From the NCBI GenBank assembly GCA_910576975.1, contig CAJTJY010000015.1:28337-92336 (forward strand): DNA of 64,000 bases, in the 5' to 3' direction. The translations under genes were made by a program, and so were the position numbers. The notes beneath the pieces are model-generated. The model made no database searches. It had not been told where the DNA came from and saw only the letters and a list, made by a program, of their open reading frames with translations. Origin of the DNA: an uncultured Lachnospiraceae bacterium (GTDB lineage Bacteria > Bacillota > Clostridia > Lachnospirales > Lachnospiraceae). How positions within the stretch are numbered: the stretch's first letter is position 1; each line of letters begins with the position of its first letter. This document shows positions 16,278 through 25,098 of the stretch, piece by piece.

Positions 16278-16370
16278 TTTCAGAAAGCAGTCATTATAAG
16301 GCTGCTTTCTATAATATATATGTTTCAGAGAGCGGTCATGCCAAAGCTGTTCTCTATCATGTTAATAATA
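16278..16370. repeat. pair of related hairpin units in the 428-bp gap after atpC
   Basis: Two adjacent units of about 46 bp both begin TTTCAGA(A/G)AGC(A/G)GTCAT. In the first, AGAAAGCAG (16282-16290) pairs with CTGCTTTCT. In the second, AGAGAGCGG (16327-16335) pairs with CTGTTCTCT (16347-16355) using wobbles. The rest of the 15983-16410 gap holds the probable terminator and AT-rich DNA, with no gene. Confidence 0.5.
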
Positions 16371-16410
16371 CCATTATCATAAAAACCAAAATAGAAGGAG
16401 CGGGGCTGTT

Positions 16411-19400
16411 ATGACGAAAGAAAAGCATGTTTCTCGAAATAAACATCGGCAATCTAGGAGGCATCCCACAAGTATACGGTTGATTGCGGGATTGCTCTGT
16501 ATTTGCCTGTCGGTGATGTCTTTGCCTGGCGGGACGTCTAGTTTCTTAGCTTTGGCAGCGGAGAAGAAAGAAGTTGTCACGTTTCCAGCGTTGCCAGAGG
16601 AGATACGGATGCAGACGGCAAAGCCTGGGACAGAACTGGAGGAGCTGGAACTTCCGGATACGCTGATGGCGGTGTGCCGCTTTGCGGGGGAGAATTATCA
16701 AGGAGTAAAACAGTTGGCGCAGGAATTATCTGCGCAAGTGCGTCCAAAACAAGACGCAGTATTTGTTAAGTCTGGAAATGCGTTATCGCAAGAGAATGCG
16801 GAATCTGTAGAAAGAGACATGGGCGCTTCCGGGGGAGAAGCCTCCGCCATAGAGCAGCAGGGGGATGAAGTACAAGAAGCTTATGGCAATGGGGTGAGCT
16901 TTCCAGAAGAAACAGCTTCTGGAGAAGAGGACTCGGAAAATTCAAAAGAACCTGATCATTCTGGGGAGGAAGCAGGCGATCTCGAAGAAACAGCTTCTGG
17001 AGAGGGAGAGTCAGGAAATCCAGATCAAGAAGCGCCAAGCGAAGGGGAGGCAGAACTTCCAGCAGAACCAGATCAGCCTCAGCAGGAACCAGGCGCAGGA
17101 ATGGAACGGCAGCAGACAGAGTTGGTGACCATAGAAGGGATAACCTGGAGCAGCCAACCAGAATATGATTCTGAGACGGAAGGGATTTATCTATTTACCC
17201 CGGTCTTGCCGGAAAGCTATCGATTAGCAGAGGGAGGCAGGCTTCCAGAGATAACCGTGGAAGTGGTACGTTCTGAGAAAAGGGAGGCAAGGGACGGAGA
17301 CGATCAGGGACAAGAAAGCAAGAAAAGCGCAGGGGAAGCTAAGGAGCTTGAGATCGAACAGAGTCCGGTGTTCGCCGAACCGTCTATGCCAGGATGTGGC
17401 GTGATCAGCGAGGATACGACTTGGAAAGAAGGCGGGGTTCTTGAGAACGGCGAGTTGATTGTCAATCCCGGGGTCACGTTGACGATAAAAGGGGCTTTGA
17501 CAATTCAGGGAAGTGTTACGATAAAGGGCGGGGGGACTATTCTAAGGAATGGAGATTCTGCTGGATTTTATGTCGGTCAAGACGCATGTCTTACTATGGC
17601 GAATATAACTGTGGACGGCAACTCATACCCTGCCAGCTGTTCGATGATTCAAGTGGCTAAAGGGGAAGTGAATTTGGAGGAAGGATGTAGAATTCAAGAT
17701 TGTATCTATTATTCAGGCAGGGGAGGGGCAATTTCTTGCCAAGATGATGCGATAGTCACTTTGAATGGCGCGGTCATAGAAAGCTGTTCAGCGGAAAGTG
17801 GAGGCGCTATTTCTATAACTGGAAGCAGATGCAGCCTTACATTAAATGGCGGGGCGATCGAGAGTTGTTCAGCAAGTACGGGTGGCGGCATATATGCAAA
17901 TGTACCCGGCATGGATAACGAAATTAATCTCAACAATGCCAGGATAGAGAATTGTTCGGCGCTTGGCACAGGAGGTGGAATATATGCAACCTTGGCAGAC
18001 GTGACGATTCGTGGGGGCACCTATAAAAATAATAGAACGACAGGTCGTTTGGATTGGATAGAAGACATCGTGGGAGGCGGATTTGTGTTTATCTGCCAGG
18101 CGGTGCTGACGATCCATAGTGGCAATTTTATAGATAATACGACGGTTACAAAAGGCGGATGTGTTCATCATTGCGGGCATAAAAATACGACTACTAATAT
18201 ATATGGAGGATATTTTAAAGGAAACACAAGCAGTAACGAGAAATATAAGGGCAGCGGGGGAGTTTATAATTCTACGGCAGTAATAGCGAATACTGATATG
18301 ACTTTGTCTGGAAACATGCAGTTTTGCGGAGATGGTGATGCACAATCTGGCATGGATGGCGTTTATTTGGATTCAAAAGAGCAGATATTCCGCAGAATTA
18401 AAATCAGTAATACCTTAAGTTACCCGATTACACTCTATCTTAAAGCATCGGAAGGCTTCGTTATTGCGGAGGGAACCAATTCTTACAGATTGCTGCATGA
18501 GCGGGATATGAAGAAAATTAATTTTGTGGATTCGGGTGATTCTGGTAAGAAGTGGTATGCGGTTTTGGATGAGACCAATAATCAAGTTTATATCTCAGAA
18601 ACAGATCCGGGATATGGCTATTATCTATATTATATCAGCAATGGTGCAGATGGGACTGTGGTTGATGACAACAGATATGAGATTGGAGATACCGTACAAA
18701 TAAAAAGTGCGGATGAATTGAAGAGAGATGGCTTTACTTTCGTAGAATGGAATACAGAGCCAGATGGCACAGGAGCAGGCTATCAGCCTGGAGATAACTT
18801 GGAAATTCAGGGGGACACAGATCTGTATGCAATTTTCCGTGATAACGCCAAAAAAACTTTAAAGGCTAATTTTTATTCGGGTGGCGCAGGTCAAAAAGAA
18901 ACGCAAACCATAGAAACTGAGGCGGCATCCTCAAGCGGGACTGTAGACGCCCCAGAGCTGAAGACCATGGAGGGTTGGACCCCTCTGGGCTGGAACGCTG
19001 CAAAAGACCAATATACAGGGGAGATTGCGCCAGGGGAAGAGATCACGCTGACGGAGGATAAAGATTATTACGGCATATACCAAAAACCAGTGAGACTAAT
19101 CTATGAAGCGAAAGACGCGCAGTCTGTGCCAGAAGCTTTGACCAGACAATGCAGTGCAAACGTGCATCAGGAGGTTTCTATTTCCATGGCGCAGTTTACC
19201 GTGGCAGATGGAGCGGAGCGCCCAGGCTACGAATTTGCAGGGTGGAATACTAAGGCAGATGGAAGTGGCAGGACCTATAAAGCGGGAGAGGCATTGCAAG
19301 CGGAAACGGACGTGACCCTTTATGCCATGTTCCAGAAAACGTTACATGCCAACTTCTATTCTGGAGATGCAGGGCAGAAAGAGACAAAGTCGGTGGAGGT

Positions 19401-22368
19401 GGAAGCTTCTGCCGAAAGCGGGACTGTGGAGGCGCCCGTTTTAAAGACCATGGAGGGTTGGACCCCTCTGGGCTGGAATGCTGCAAAAGACCAATATACA
19501 GGGGAGATTGCGCCAGGGGAAGAGATTACGCTGACAGAGGACAAAGATTATTATGGCACATACCAGAAGACCGTGAATTTGTCTTATGTGGCAAATGGCG
19601 CACAATCTATCCCAGAAGTGGAAAGCGGGCAATGTCATGCTAACGTACATGGAGAAATTACTATCAGTCCAGTGAAGTTTACGATTGCTCCGCCAGCGGT
19701 GCGCTTGGGTTATGCTTTTGCAGGATGGAATGCCAAAGCGGATGGCACTGGAAAGACCTACAAAGAGGGAGATGTTTTGGAGACTGAAACAGATGTCACC
19801 TTGTATGCAATTTTTAAGAAGCCGCTGCATGCGAGATTTTATTCTGGAAGCGCAGGACAAAATGAGACGCTAGTAGTGGAGATTCCAGAGGATGCGGTCA
19901 GTGGAACTATCGAGGCGCCGTCGTTGAAAGAGCTGCAATTGGTCAGCGAGGGAGAAAAATCAGAAGGATTAAAACAAGCCGCAGCTTTGGAAGCGTCAGA
20001 TTCTGGAACGTCGCAAAATTGGAAGCCGCTGGGCTGGAGTGTAGATCCGCAGGGTTATAACGCAGAGATTCAGCCAGGGGAAGAGATTACGCTGACGGAT
20101 GATGGCAGTTATTATGGCGTATACGGAAAAGATGTCAAGGTGACGTATGAAGCAATAGGCGTGGAGGGATTTCCCTATAGTCAGTCAGGAACGTGCTTCG
20201 GCAATGTTCACCAGGAATTTACAAAATCTCTTGCAGAATTTGTCATAGAACCAGGGCCAGAGCGTTTCGGCAGTGCCTTTGTAGGCTGGAATACCAGGGT
20301 AGACGGCACAGGAGAGAGTTATCAGGAAGGAGAGATTCTTCGGACAGAAGAGGATCTCACGCTGTATGCTGTCTACCAGAAGACCCTGACGGCGGATTTC
20401 TACTCTGGAAGCGCTGGGCGAAAGGAGACCAAGGCAGTCTCCTTAAGCGGAATCGAGACCAGCGGCATGGTGACAGCTCCAGAACTTGCGCAAATGGAGG
20501 GATGGGATCCGGTGGGCTGGACCATGGAGCAAGATAGCTATGGTGGGGAAATTCAGCAAGAACAAGAGATTTCCCTGACACAAGACATGGCTTATTATGG
20601 CGTTTATGAGAAAAGGGTGACCCTGTCCTATGAGGGGCAAGGGAAGGGCGAGACACTTTCTGGTCACGCCAATGTCCATGAAGAGGTTACATACGACTGG
20701 CCAGTATTTACCCTTGCGCCTGCGCCAGAACGTCAAGGCTATCGTTTTGCTGGATGGAATGAGAAAGAGGATGGAACAGGGAAGTCTTATCCTGCGGATA
20801 GCAGGCAGGCTTTTGAGCAAGACATGATCCTTTATGCTGCTTGGACTGCGGCTGACGATACGCCCTACCTGGTGGAGCATTACAAGCAGGATGCAGAAGG
20901 GGATGGCTACATACTGGAAGAAGCAGACACAGAGGAGCTTGTAGGGACCACGGATTCTGTAACGATTGCCAACCCAAAGAAGTATGCTGGGTTCACGGAA
21001 AACGTCCGCCATGAGCAAAGATGCGGCACTGGTAAGATTGAGGCCGACGGAAGCCTGGTATTAAGACTGTTTTACGACCGTGACATTTACCAAGTGAGCT
21101 TTGACTTGAACGGTGGGATGGGAAAGGAGCCAAAGAGACAAACGGTGCGCTATGGCTGTCCCATTGAGGAAGTGGAAGAGCCCGTGAAGAAAGGGTACAG
21201 CTTCAAAGGCTGGTATCTAGACAGCGCTGGAACCCCGGAGTGCCAGTGGGACTTTGGGGGGAACGTGGAGGAGAATACATCATCTTTGGATGTGACGCTG
21301 TATGCCAAATGGGTGGACGACATTGCGCCCGAGCTGGGTAAGGCGACATTTCGCAAGGGGCACACGGATCTGGCGAGCTGGATTATCGGACAGAAAGGGC
21401 TTGCTGTTACCGTCCCAATCATAGAAGAGGGCAGCGGCGCGGAACGGGCGGTATATGCTCTGATGCCAGAAAGGGAAGAAGCGAAATCAAAGTCTGCACA
21501 GGCGCTGCACAATATCAATGCTAAGGCGTATGGGAGCATTAGCCTGCCTCTGGGCCTGGTTGCCACTGGCGGCGGAAAAACCGCGAAAGCAAAGATCCGG
21601 GAACGGGACGGGAAAACCGTGGCAGAATTTACGATAGACGAGAATTTTAAAGGAACTATTGCTATGACTTGCACGGACAAGGCAGGAAACGTTTCAGCAA
21701 GGAAAGTGTTGACATCCAAGGGACAGGGCGTGATCGTGGAGGACAATGCGCCACGGATCCGCTTCACTGCCAAAGGGAAAGCGCAGGCAGGAGCAAGCGC
21801 AGTCATAGAGGTTAACGTAGAAGACGAGACAGGGGAGAACATCTCTGGCGGAATCGCTGGGATTACTTACCGCATAGACAATGAAAAGGAGAGGGAAGTT
21901 AAAGAAAAAGCATTTTCCAAGGAAATCGTGGAATCTTACCGCTTTACTATCGAGGTAACAGGAGCGGGAATCCACACGCTTTCTGTAGAAGCAAAGGACA
22001 ATGCCGGGAACTGGAACGGTCATAAGATGACGTTTGCGATTCCACAACAGGCCCAGGAGCCGCTGCCAGCGGAACCTCAAACCCCGGGCCCAGAGCCAAA
22101 GACTGGTGATGGCGCTCACGTGGAAATCTATGCCACGGTCTCCATGATTGCCGGGTTTACTTATCTATTGATGTACTTCACCACGAAAGAGCATGGCATG
22201 ACGAAACAGAAGAAAGAAGAGTTGGTGTCGAGACTGCTGTGCTGGGCAAAAGGAAAGGGAGGCATCAAGCGTATGCTTGCCCTTGCGGCAATTTTCCTGC
22301 TGCTTGCATATTACCACGGCATTGGAAAAAAGGGGTCTGCGGAGTGGAGGAAAGCCTGTGAAAGGTAA
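16411..22368 (+). CDS. 1,985-aa sortase-anchored surface protein with InlB B-repeats
   Basis: A signal peptide (LIAGLLCICLSVMSLPGG, about residues 25-50) is followed by an acidic low-complexity stretch (about 110-240) and a beta-helix-like region rich in short GG repeats (about 330-660). InlB/Listeria-Bacteroides repeats (GYEFAGWNTKADGSG..TLYAMF type) run from about 735 to 1635 and include four large tandem units of roughly 150-180 aa, two nearly identical in DNA around 18960-19090 and 19444-19565. Ig-like segments follow. The C-terminus has a sorting signal, EPKTGDGAHVEIYATVSMI at about 1893, with a membrane helix and basic residues, then an unusual extra 60 residues with a second hydrophobic helix. 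The adjacent class B sortase overlaps its 3' end by 11 bases. Likely an adhesin; the ligand is unknown. Confidence 0.85.
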   Translation: MTKEKHVSRNKHRQSRRHPTSIRLIAGLLCICLSVMSLPGGTSSFLALAAEKKEVVTFPALPEEIRMQTAKPGTELEELELPDTLMAVCRFAGENYQGVKQLAQELSAQVRPKQDAVFVKSGNALSQENAESVERDMGASGGEASAIEQQGDEVQEAYGNGVSFPEETASGEEDSENSKEPDHSGEEAGDLEETASGEGESGNPDQEAPSEGEAELPAEPDQPQQEPGAGMERQQTELVTIEGITWSSQPEYDSETEGIYLFTPVLPESYRLAEGGRLPEITVEVVRSEKREARDGDDQGQESKKSAGEAKELEIEQSPVFAEPSMPGCGVISEDTTWKEGGVLENGELIVNPGVTLTIKGALTIQGSVTIKGGGTILRNGDSAGFYVGQDACLTMANITVDGNSYPASCSMIQVAKGEVNLEEGCRIQDCIYYSGRGGAISCQDDAIVTLNGAVIESCSAESGGAISITGSRCSLTLNGGAIESCSASTGGGIYANVPGMDNEINLNNARIENCSALGTGGGIYATLADVTIRGGTYKNNRTTGRLDWIEDIVGGGFVFICQAVLTIHSGNFIDNTTVTKGGCVHHCGHKNTTTNIYGGYFKGNTSSNEKYKGSGGVYNSTAVIANTDMTLSGNMQFCGDGDAQSGMDGVYLDSKEQIFRRIKISNTLSYPITLYLKASEGFVIAEGTNSYRLLHERDMKKINFVDSGDSGKKWYAVLDETNNQVYISETDPGYGYYLYYISNGADGTVVDDNRYEIGDTVQIKSADELKRDGFTFVEWNTEPDGTGAGYQPGDNLEIQGDTDLYAIFRDNAKKTLKANFYSGGAGQKETQTIETEAASSSGTVDAPELKTMEGWTPLGWNAAKDQYTGEIAPGEEITLTEDKDYYGIYQKPVRLIYEAKDAQSVPEALTRQCSANVHQEVSISMAQFTVADGAERPGYEFAGWNTKADGSGRTYKAGEALQAETDVTLYAMFQKTLHANFYSGDAGQKETKSVEVEASAESGTVEAPVLKTMEGWTPLGWNAAKDQYTGEIAPGEEITLTEDKDYYGTYQKTVNLSYVANGAQSIPEVESGQCHANVHGEITISPVKFTIAPPAVRLGYAFAGWNAKADGTGKTYKEGDVLETETDVTLYAIFKKPLHARFYSGSAGQNETLVVEIPEDAVSGTIEAPSLKELQLVSEGEKSEGLKQAAALEASDSGTSQNWKPLGWSVDPQGYNAEIQPGEEITLTDDGSYYGVYGKDVKVTYEAIGVEGFPYSQSGTCFGNVHQEFTKSLAEFVIEPGPERFGSAFVGWNTRVDGTGESYQEGEILRTEEDLTLYAVYQKTLTADFYSGSAGRKETKAVSLSGIETSGMVTAPELAQMEGWDPVGWTMEQDSYGGEIQQEQEISLTQDMAYYGVYEKRVTLSYEGQGKGETLSGHANVHEEVTYDWPVFTLAPAPERQGYRFAGWNEKEDGTGKSYPADSRQAFEQDMILYAAWTAADDTPYLVEHYKQDAEGDGYILEEADTEELVGTTDSVTIANPKKYAGFTENVRHEQRCGTGKIEADGSLVLRLFYDRDIYQVSFDLNGGMGKEPKRQTVRYGCPIEEVEEPVKKGYSFKGWYLDSAGTPECQWDFGGNVEENTSSLDVTLYAKWVDDIAPELGKATFRKGHTDLASWIIGQKGLAVTVPIIEEGSGAERAVYALMPEREEAKSKSAQALHNINAKAYGSISLPLGLVATGGGKTAKAKIRERDGKTVAEFTIDENFKGTIAMTCTDKAGNVSARKVLTSKGQGVIVEDNAPRIRFTAKGKAQAGASAVIEVNVEDETGENISGGIAGITYRIDNEKEREVKEKAFSKEIVESYRFTIEVTGAGIHTLSVEAKDNAGNWNGHKMTFAIPQQAQEPLPAEPQTPGPEPKTGDGAHVEIYATVSMIAGFTYLLMYFTTKEHGMTKQKKEELVSRLLCWAKGKGGIKRMLALAAIFLLLAYYHGIGKKGSAEWRKACER

Positions 22369-23137
22369 GCAAAAATATAAGCTGATTCGGGGGACCCTGC
22401 TGCTTATCATGGTGGTATGCCTGATTCCTGTGATTCAGGCATACTTCCAGTCCATAAGGCATCAAAAGCAACAGAAACAAATAAGGATGCATTTGGAGGA
22501 AGTCAGAACGGAAGAACCAGAAATACAGACAGGTATCGATACAGGAGGACACAGGGAGATTTTGGACAAATATAAGAGTGTTTACAATGAAAATCAGGAC
22601 TTGGCAGGCTGGCTGACGATTGAGGGGACTGCTATTGATTATCCGGTGATGCAGTGTGAAGATGATGAATTTTACCTCTCCCATAATTTTTATCGGGAAA
22701 CAGATAAATATGGCTGTCTATATGTGAAAAATATAGCCGATCTTGATAGTCCAGGGACAAATTTTATTATTTATGGGCACAATATGAAAGACGGTTCTAT
22801 GTTTGGGGAACTGGAGCGATATCGGAATCATGATTTCTACCGAGAACATGCCCATATTTCTTTTGACACCCTTTACGAGGAAAGAACGTATGAAGTAATG
22901 GCTGTTTTTCCATTTCGGCTATATGAAGAAGATCAGCCTTTTCAATATTATAAGTTTTATCGTGCCAACACCGAAGCAGAATTTATCGATTTTTATGAGA
23001 ATGTCTGTAAGCTTGCACTCTATGATACCGGAGTGACCGCCAGTTTTGGAGATACGTTCCTTACGCTGTCCACCTGTGCCGGCGATGGAGCAGACCAAAG
23101 GTTTGTGGTAGTTGCAAAAAGAGTTGATTTATTATAA
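22358..23137 (+). CDS. srtB: class B sortase
   Basis: A 259-aa transpeptidase. The start is a GTG at 22358 with GGAGG seven bases upstream; it overlaps the surface-protein gene, so the two are co-expressed. An N-terminal anchor helix (LLLIMVVCLIPVIQAYF) precedes the sortase domain: FIIYGHNMKDGSMFGEL (catalytic His), TLSTCAGDGADQRFVVV (catalytic Cys and Arg). The YGHNM context and helical inserts fit class B. The natural substrate is probably the preceding protein with PKTGD. Confidence 0.92.
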   Translation: MKGKQKYKLIRGTLLLIMVVCLIPVIQAYFQSIRHQKQQKQIRMHLEEVRTEEPEIQTGIDTGGHREILDKYKSVYNENQDLAGWLTIEGTAIDYPVMQCEDDEFYLSHNFYRETDKYGCLYVKNIADLDSPGTNFIIYGHNMKDGSMFGELERYRNHDFYREHAHISFDTLYEERTYEVMAVFPFRLYEEDQPFQYYKFYRANTEAEFIDFYENVCKLALYDTGVTASFGDTFLTLSTCAGDGADQRFVVVAKRVDLL

Positions 23138-23253
23138 AACAAATGCCGAACATAAGATATAGATGACGAAAAGAGGAAAAAGTATTATAATAGTATCGAT
23201 GCGGCGTTGATGTAGAATGGATGAATCATAGTTACATTAGGAGGAAAAGAAAA

Positions 23254-24990
23254 ATGATGTTTTTTAAGAATCTGAGCATTAGGCATAAAATAATAATTCC
23301 AGTTGCACTTTTGGGCTGCCTGATGATCGTTTTGGGAATTGTAAGTTACCAAAGTGCAAACCAGCTTATGAGAGCTAGTGATGAGATCACTGGGAATTAT
23401 GTAAAAAGTATCGAAAGGCTGGATGATACAGCAATCGCTTATCAGACACTGCGGCGCGTGGCATTCGCGCATATCGTGGAAGCTGATGCCGATGACAAAC
23501 AGGCGCTGGTGGAAGAAGCAGATTCTTTGAAGGCAGAGATAAGCGGGTTGTGCGATGAATATGAGAAAGGGATTGATTCTGAGGAAGAGAAAAAGAACTT
23601 TGTAAAACTTGAGGAACAATATGCAAATTATTTAGTGATATACGATAGAATCCTTGAATACAGCACAAACCATCAGAATGAAGAGGCCTCTGCGCTTGCA
23701 AATAATGATTTAAGAGAGGCAGGCGTTGCATTGACGGCAGAGTTGGATGCCATGGTTGATGCAAATAGGAGCGATATGGAAAAAGCAGTGGCATATCAGA
23801 GGGATACATATCAAAAAGTGACGAGAGTAACGGTTATCTTGCTTGTTCTGGGGATTGTTTTGTTTCTTTTTGTAGTGCGTATCTGTTGGAAGTGGGTGTG
23901 CAAGCGTTTGATTAATATTAATATTCAGCTTCGTGATGTGATTGCGGCCATTGAGTCAGGAAAGGGAGACCTGACAAAGCGCGTCCAATGCTTCTGCACG
24001 GATGAGATTGGCACGCTTGCAGCGGGGATCAATACCTTTATTGAGACATTGCAGGGAATTATGGGACAGATCAATAACAGCTCCGGACAGCTTGGCTCGA
24101 TTGTAAATCTGGTATCAGGCAAAGTATCGACTGCAAACGATAATTCTACGGATATTTCAGCTGTGATGGAAGAATTATCTGCATCCATGGAAACGATTTC
24201 GGCTAATATTATGGACATTAAGGACCATGTGGGAGTTGTCGACGATAATATTGTGGAATTGTCAGATGCTTCACAGGGATTATATGATTACGCAGGAGAA
24301 ATGAGTAAGCGTGCAGAGGATTTGGAATATAATGCGGTTGAAAACAAGAAAAATACCAGCGACATAATCAATGGCATCATAGAAAAGTTAAAGAGCGCCA
24401 TTGAGAGCAGTAAGAGCGTTGACCGGGTCAATGACTTGACAGATGAAATATTAAGCATTTCTAGTCAGACAAACCTGTTGTCGCTCAATGCCTCTATAGA
24501 AGCAGCCCGGGCGGGCGAGGCAGGACGGGGATTTGCCGTGGTGGCAGGTGAAATCAGCCAGCTTGCAAGTTCTAGCAGGGAGGCGGCAAATAATATTCAG
24601 ACCATCAATAATATGGTGATCGAAGCAGTGAATGATTTGATTGGAAGCGCAGATTCTATTGTAAAATACATCAATGACAATATTCTTCCTGATTATGAGG
24701 GATTTGTAAGCGCAGGGAAACAATATAATCAGGATGCAATGCATGTTAATGAGATTGTTACCCGGTTTAATGATATGTCTGTCAACCTGAAACAGTTGAT
24801 GAAAGATATTACAGAATCAATCAATGATATCAATAGCGCGGTGGGAGAGAGTGCAAAGGGTGCTACGAATGTAGCGATGAACACTACAAGCCTGGTGAAA
24901 GATATCAGTGAGATTGCAGAGGCCATGGACCAAAACCGTGAGGTTGCGGGAACATTGACGGATGAGGCAGACCGTTTTATTAACTTATAG
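23254..24990 (+). CDS. methyl-accepting chemotaxis protein
   Basis: A 578-aa chemoreceptor: TM1 (IIIPVALLGCLMIVLGIVSY, about residues 14-34), an all-helical extracytoplasmic sensor of about 150 aa (4-helix-bundle type), TM2 (VTVILLVLGIVLFLFVVRI), a HAMP domain, and the signalling hairpin with the conserved tip ISSQTNLLSLNASIEAARAG followed by EAGRGFAVVAGEI. The ligand cannot be predicted. ATG 23254 has TAGGAGG upstream; upstream MNHSYIRRKR codons cover that site. It is monocistronic in appearance and fits the motile lifestyle implied by the flagellins. Confidence 0.93.
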   Translation: MMFFKNLSIRHKIIIPVALLGCLMIVLGIVSYQSANQLMRASDEITGNYVKSIERLDDTAIAYQTLRRVAFAHIVEADADDKQALVEEADSLKAEISGLCDEYEKGIDSEEEKKNFVKLEEQYANYLVIYDRILEYSTNHQNEEASALANNDLREAGVALTAELDAMVDANRSDMEKAVAYQRDTYQKVTRVTVILLVLGIVLFLFVVRICWKWVCKRLININIQLRDVIAAIESGKGDLTKRVQCFCTDEIGTLAAGINTFIETLQGIMGQINNSSGQLGSIVNLVSGKVSTANDNSTDISAVMEELSASMETISANIMDIKDHVGVVDDNIVELSDASQGLYDYAGEMSKRAEDLEYNAVENKKNTSDIINGIIEKLKSAIESSKSVDRVNDLTDEILSISSQTNLLSLNASIEAARAGEAGRGFAVVAGEISQLASSSREAANNIQTINNMVIEAVNDLIGSADSIVKYINDNILPDYEGFVSAGKQYNQDAMHVNEIVTRFNDMSVNLKQLMKDITESINDINSAVGESAKGATNVAMNTTSLVKDISEIAEAMDQNREVAGTLTDEADRFINL

Positions 24991-25098
24991 ACGCATATTT
25001 TATGATAATGGAAATCTTTGCAGGTTTTCCGTTATGACAGAGACATTGGATGTATCAGCGGATTCACCCGCCTTGCATAATAAAAGGAGGAATACAAT

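Noticed and set aside
24991..25098. T-box leader before metG
   Set aside because: Only about 110 bases, no T-box core sequence or specifier stem visible.
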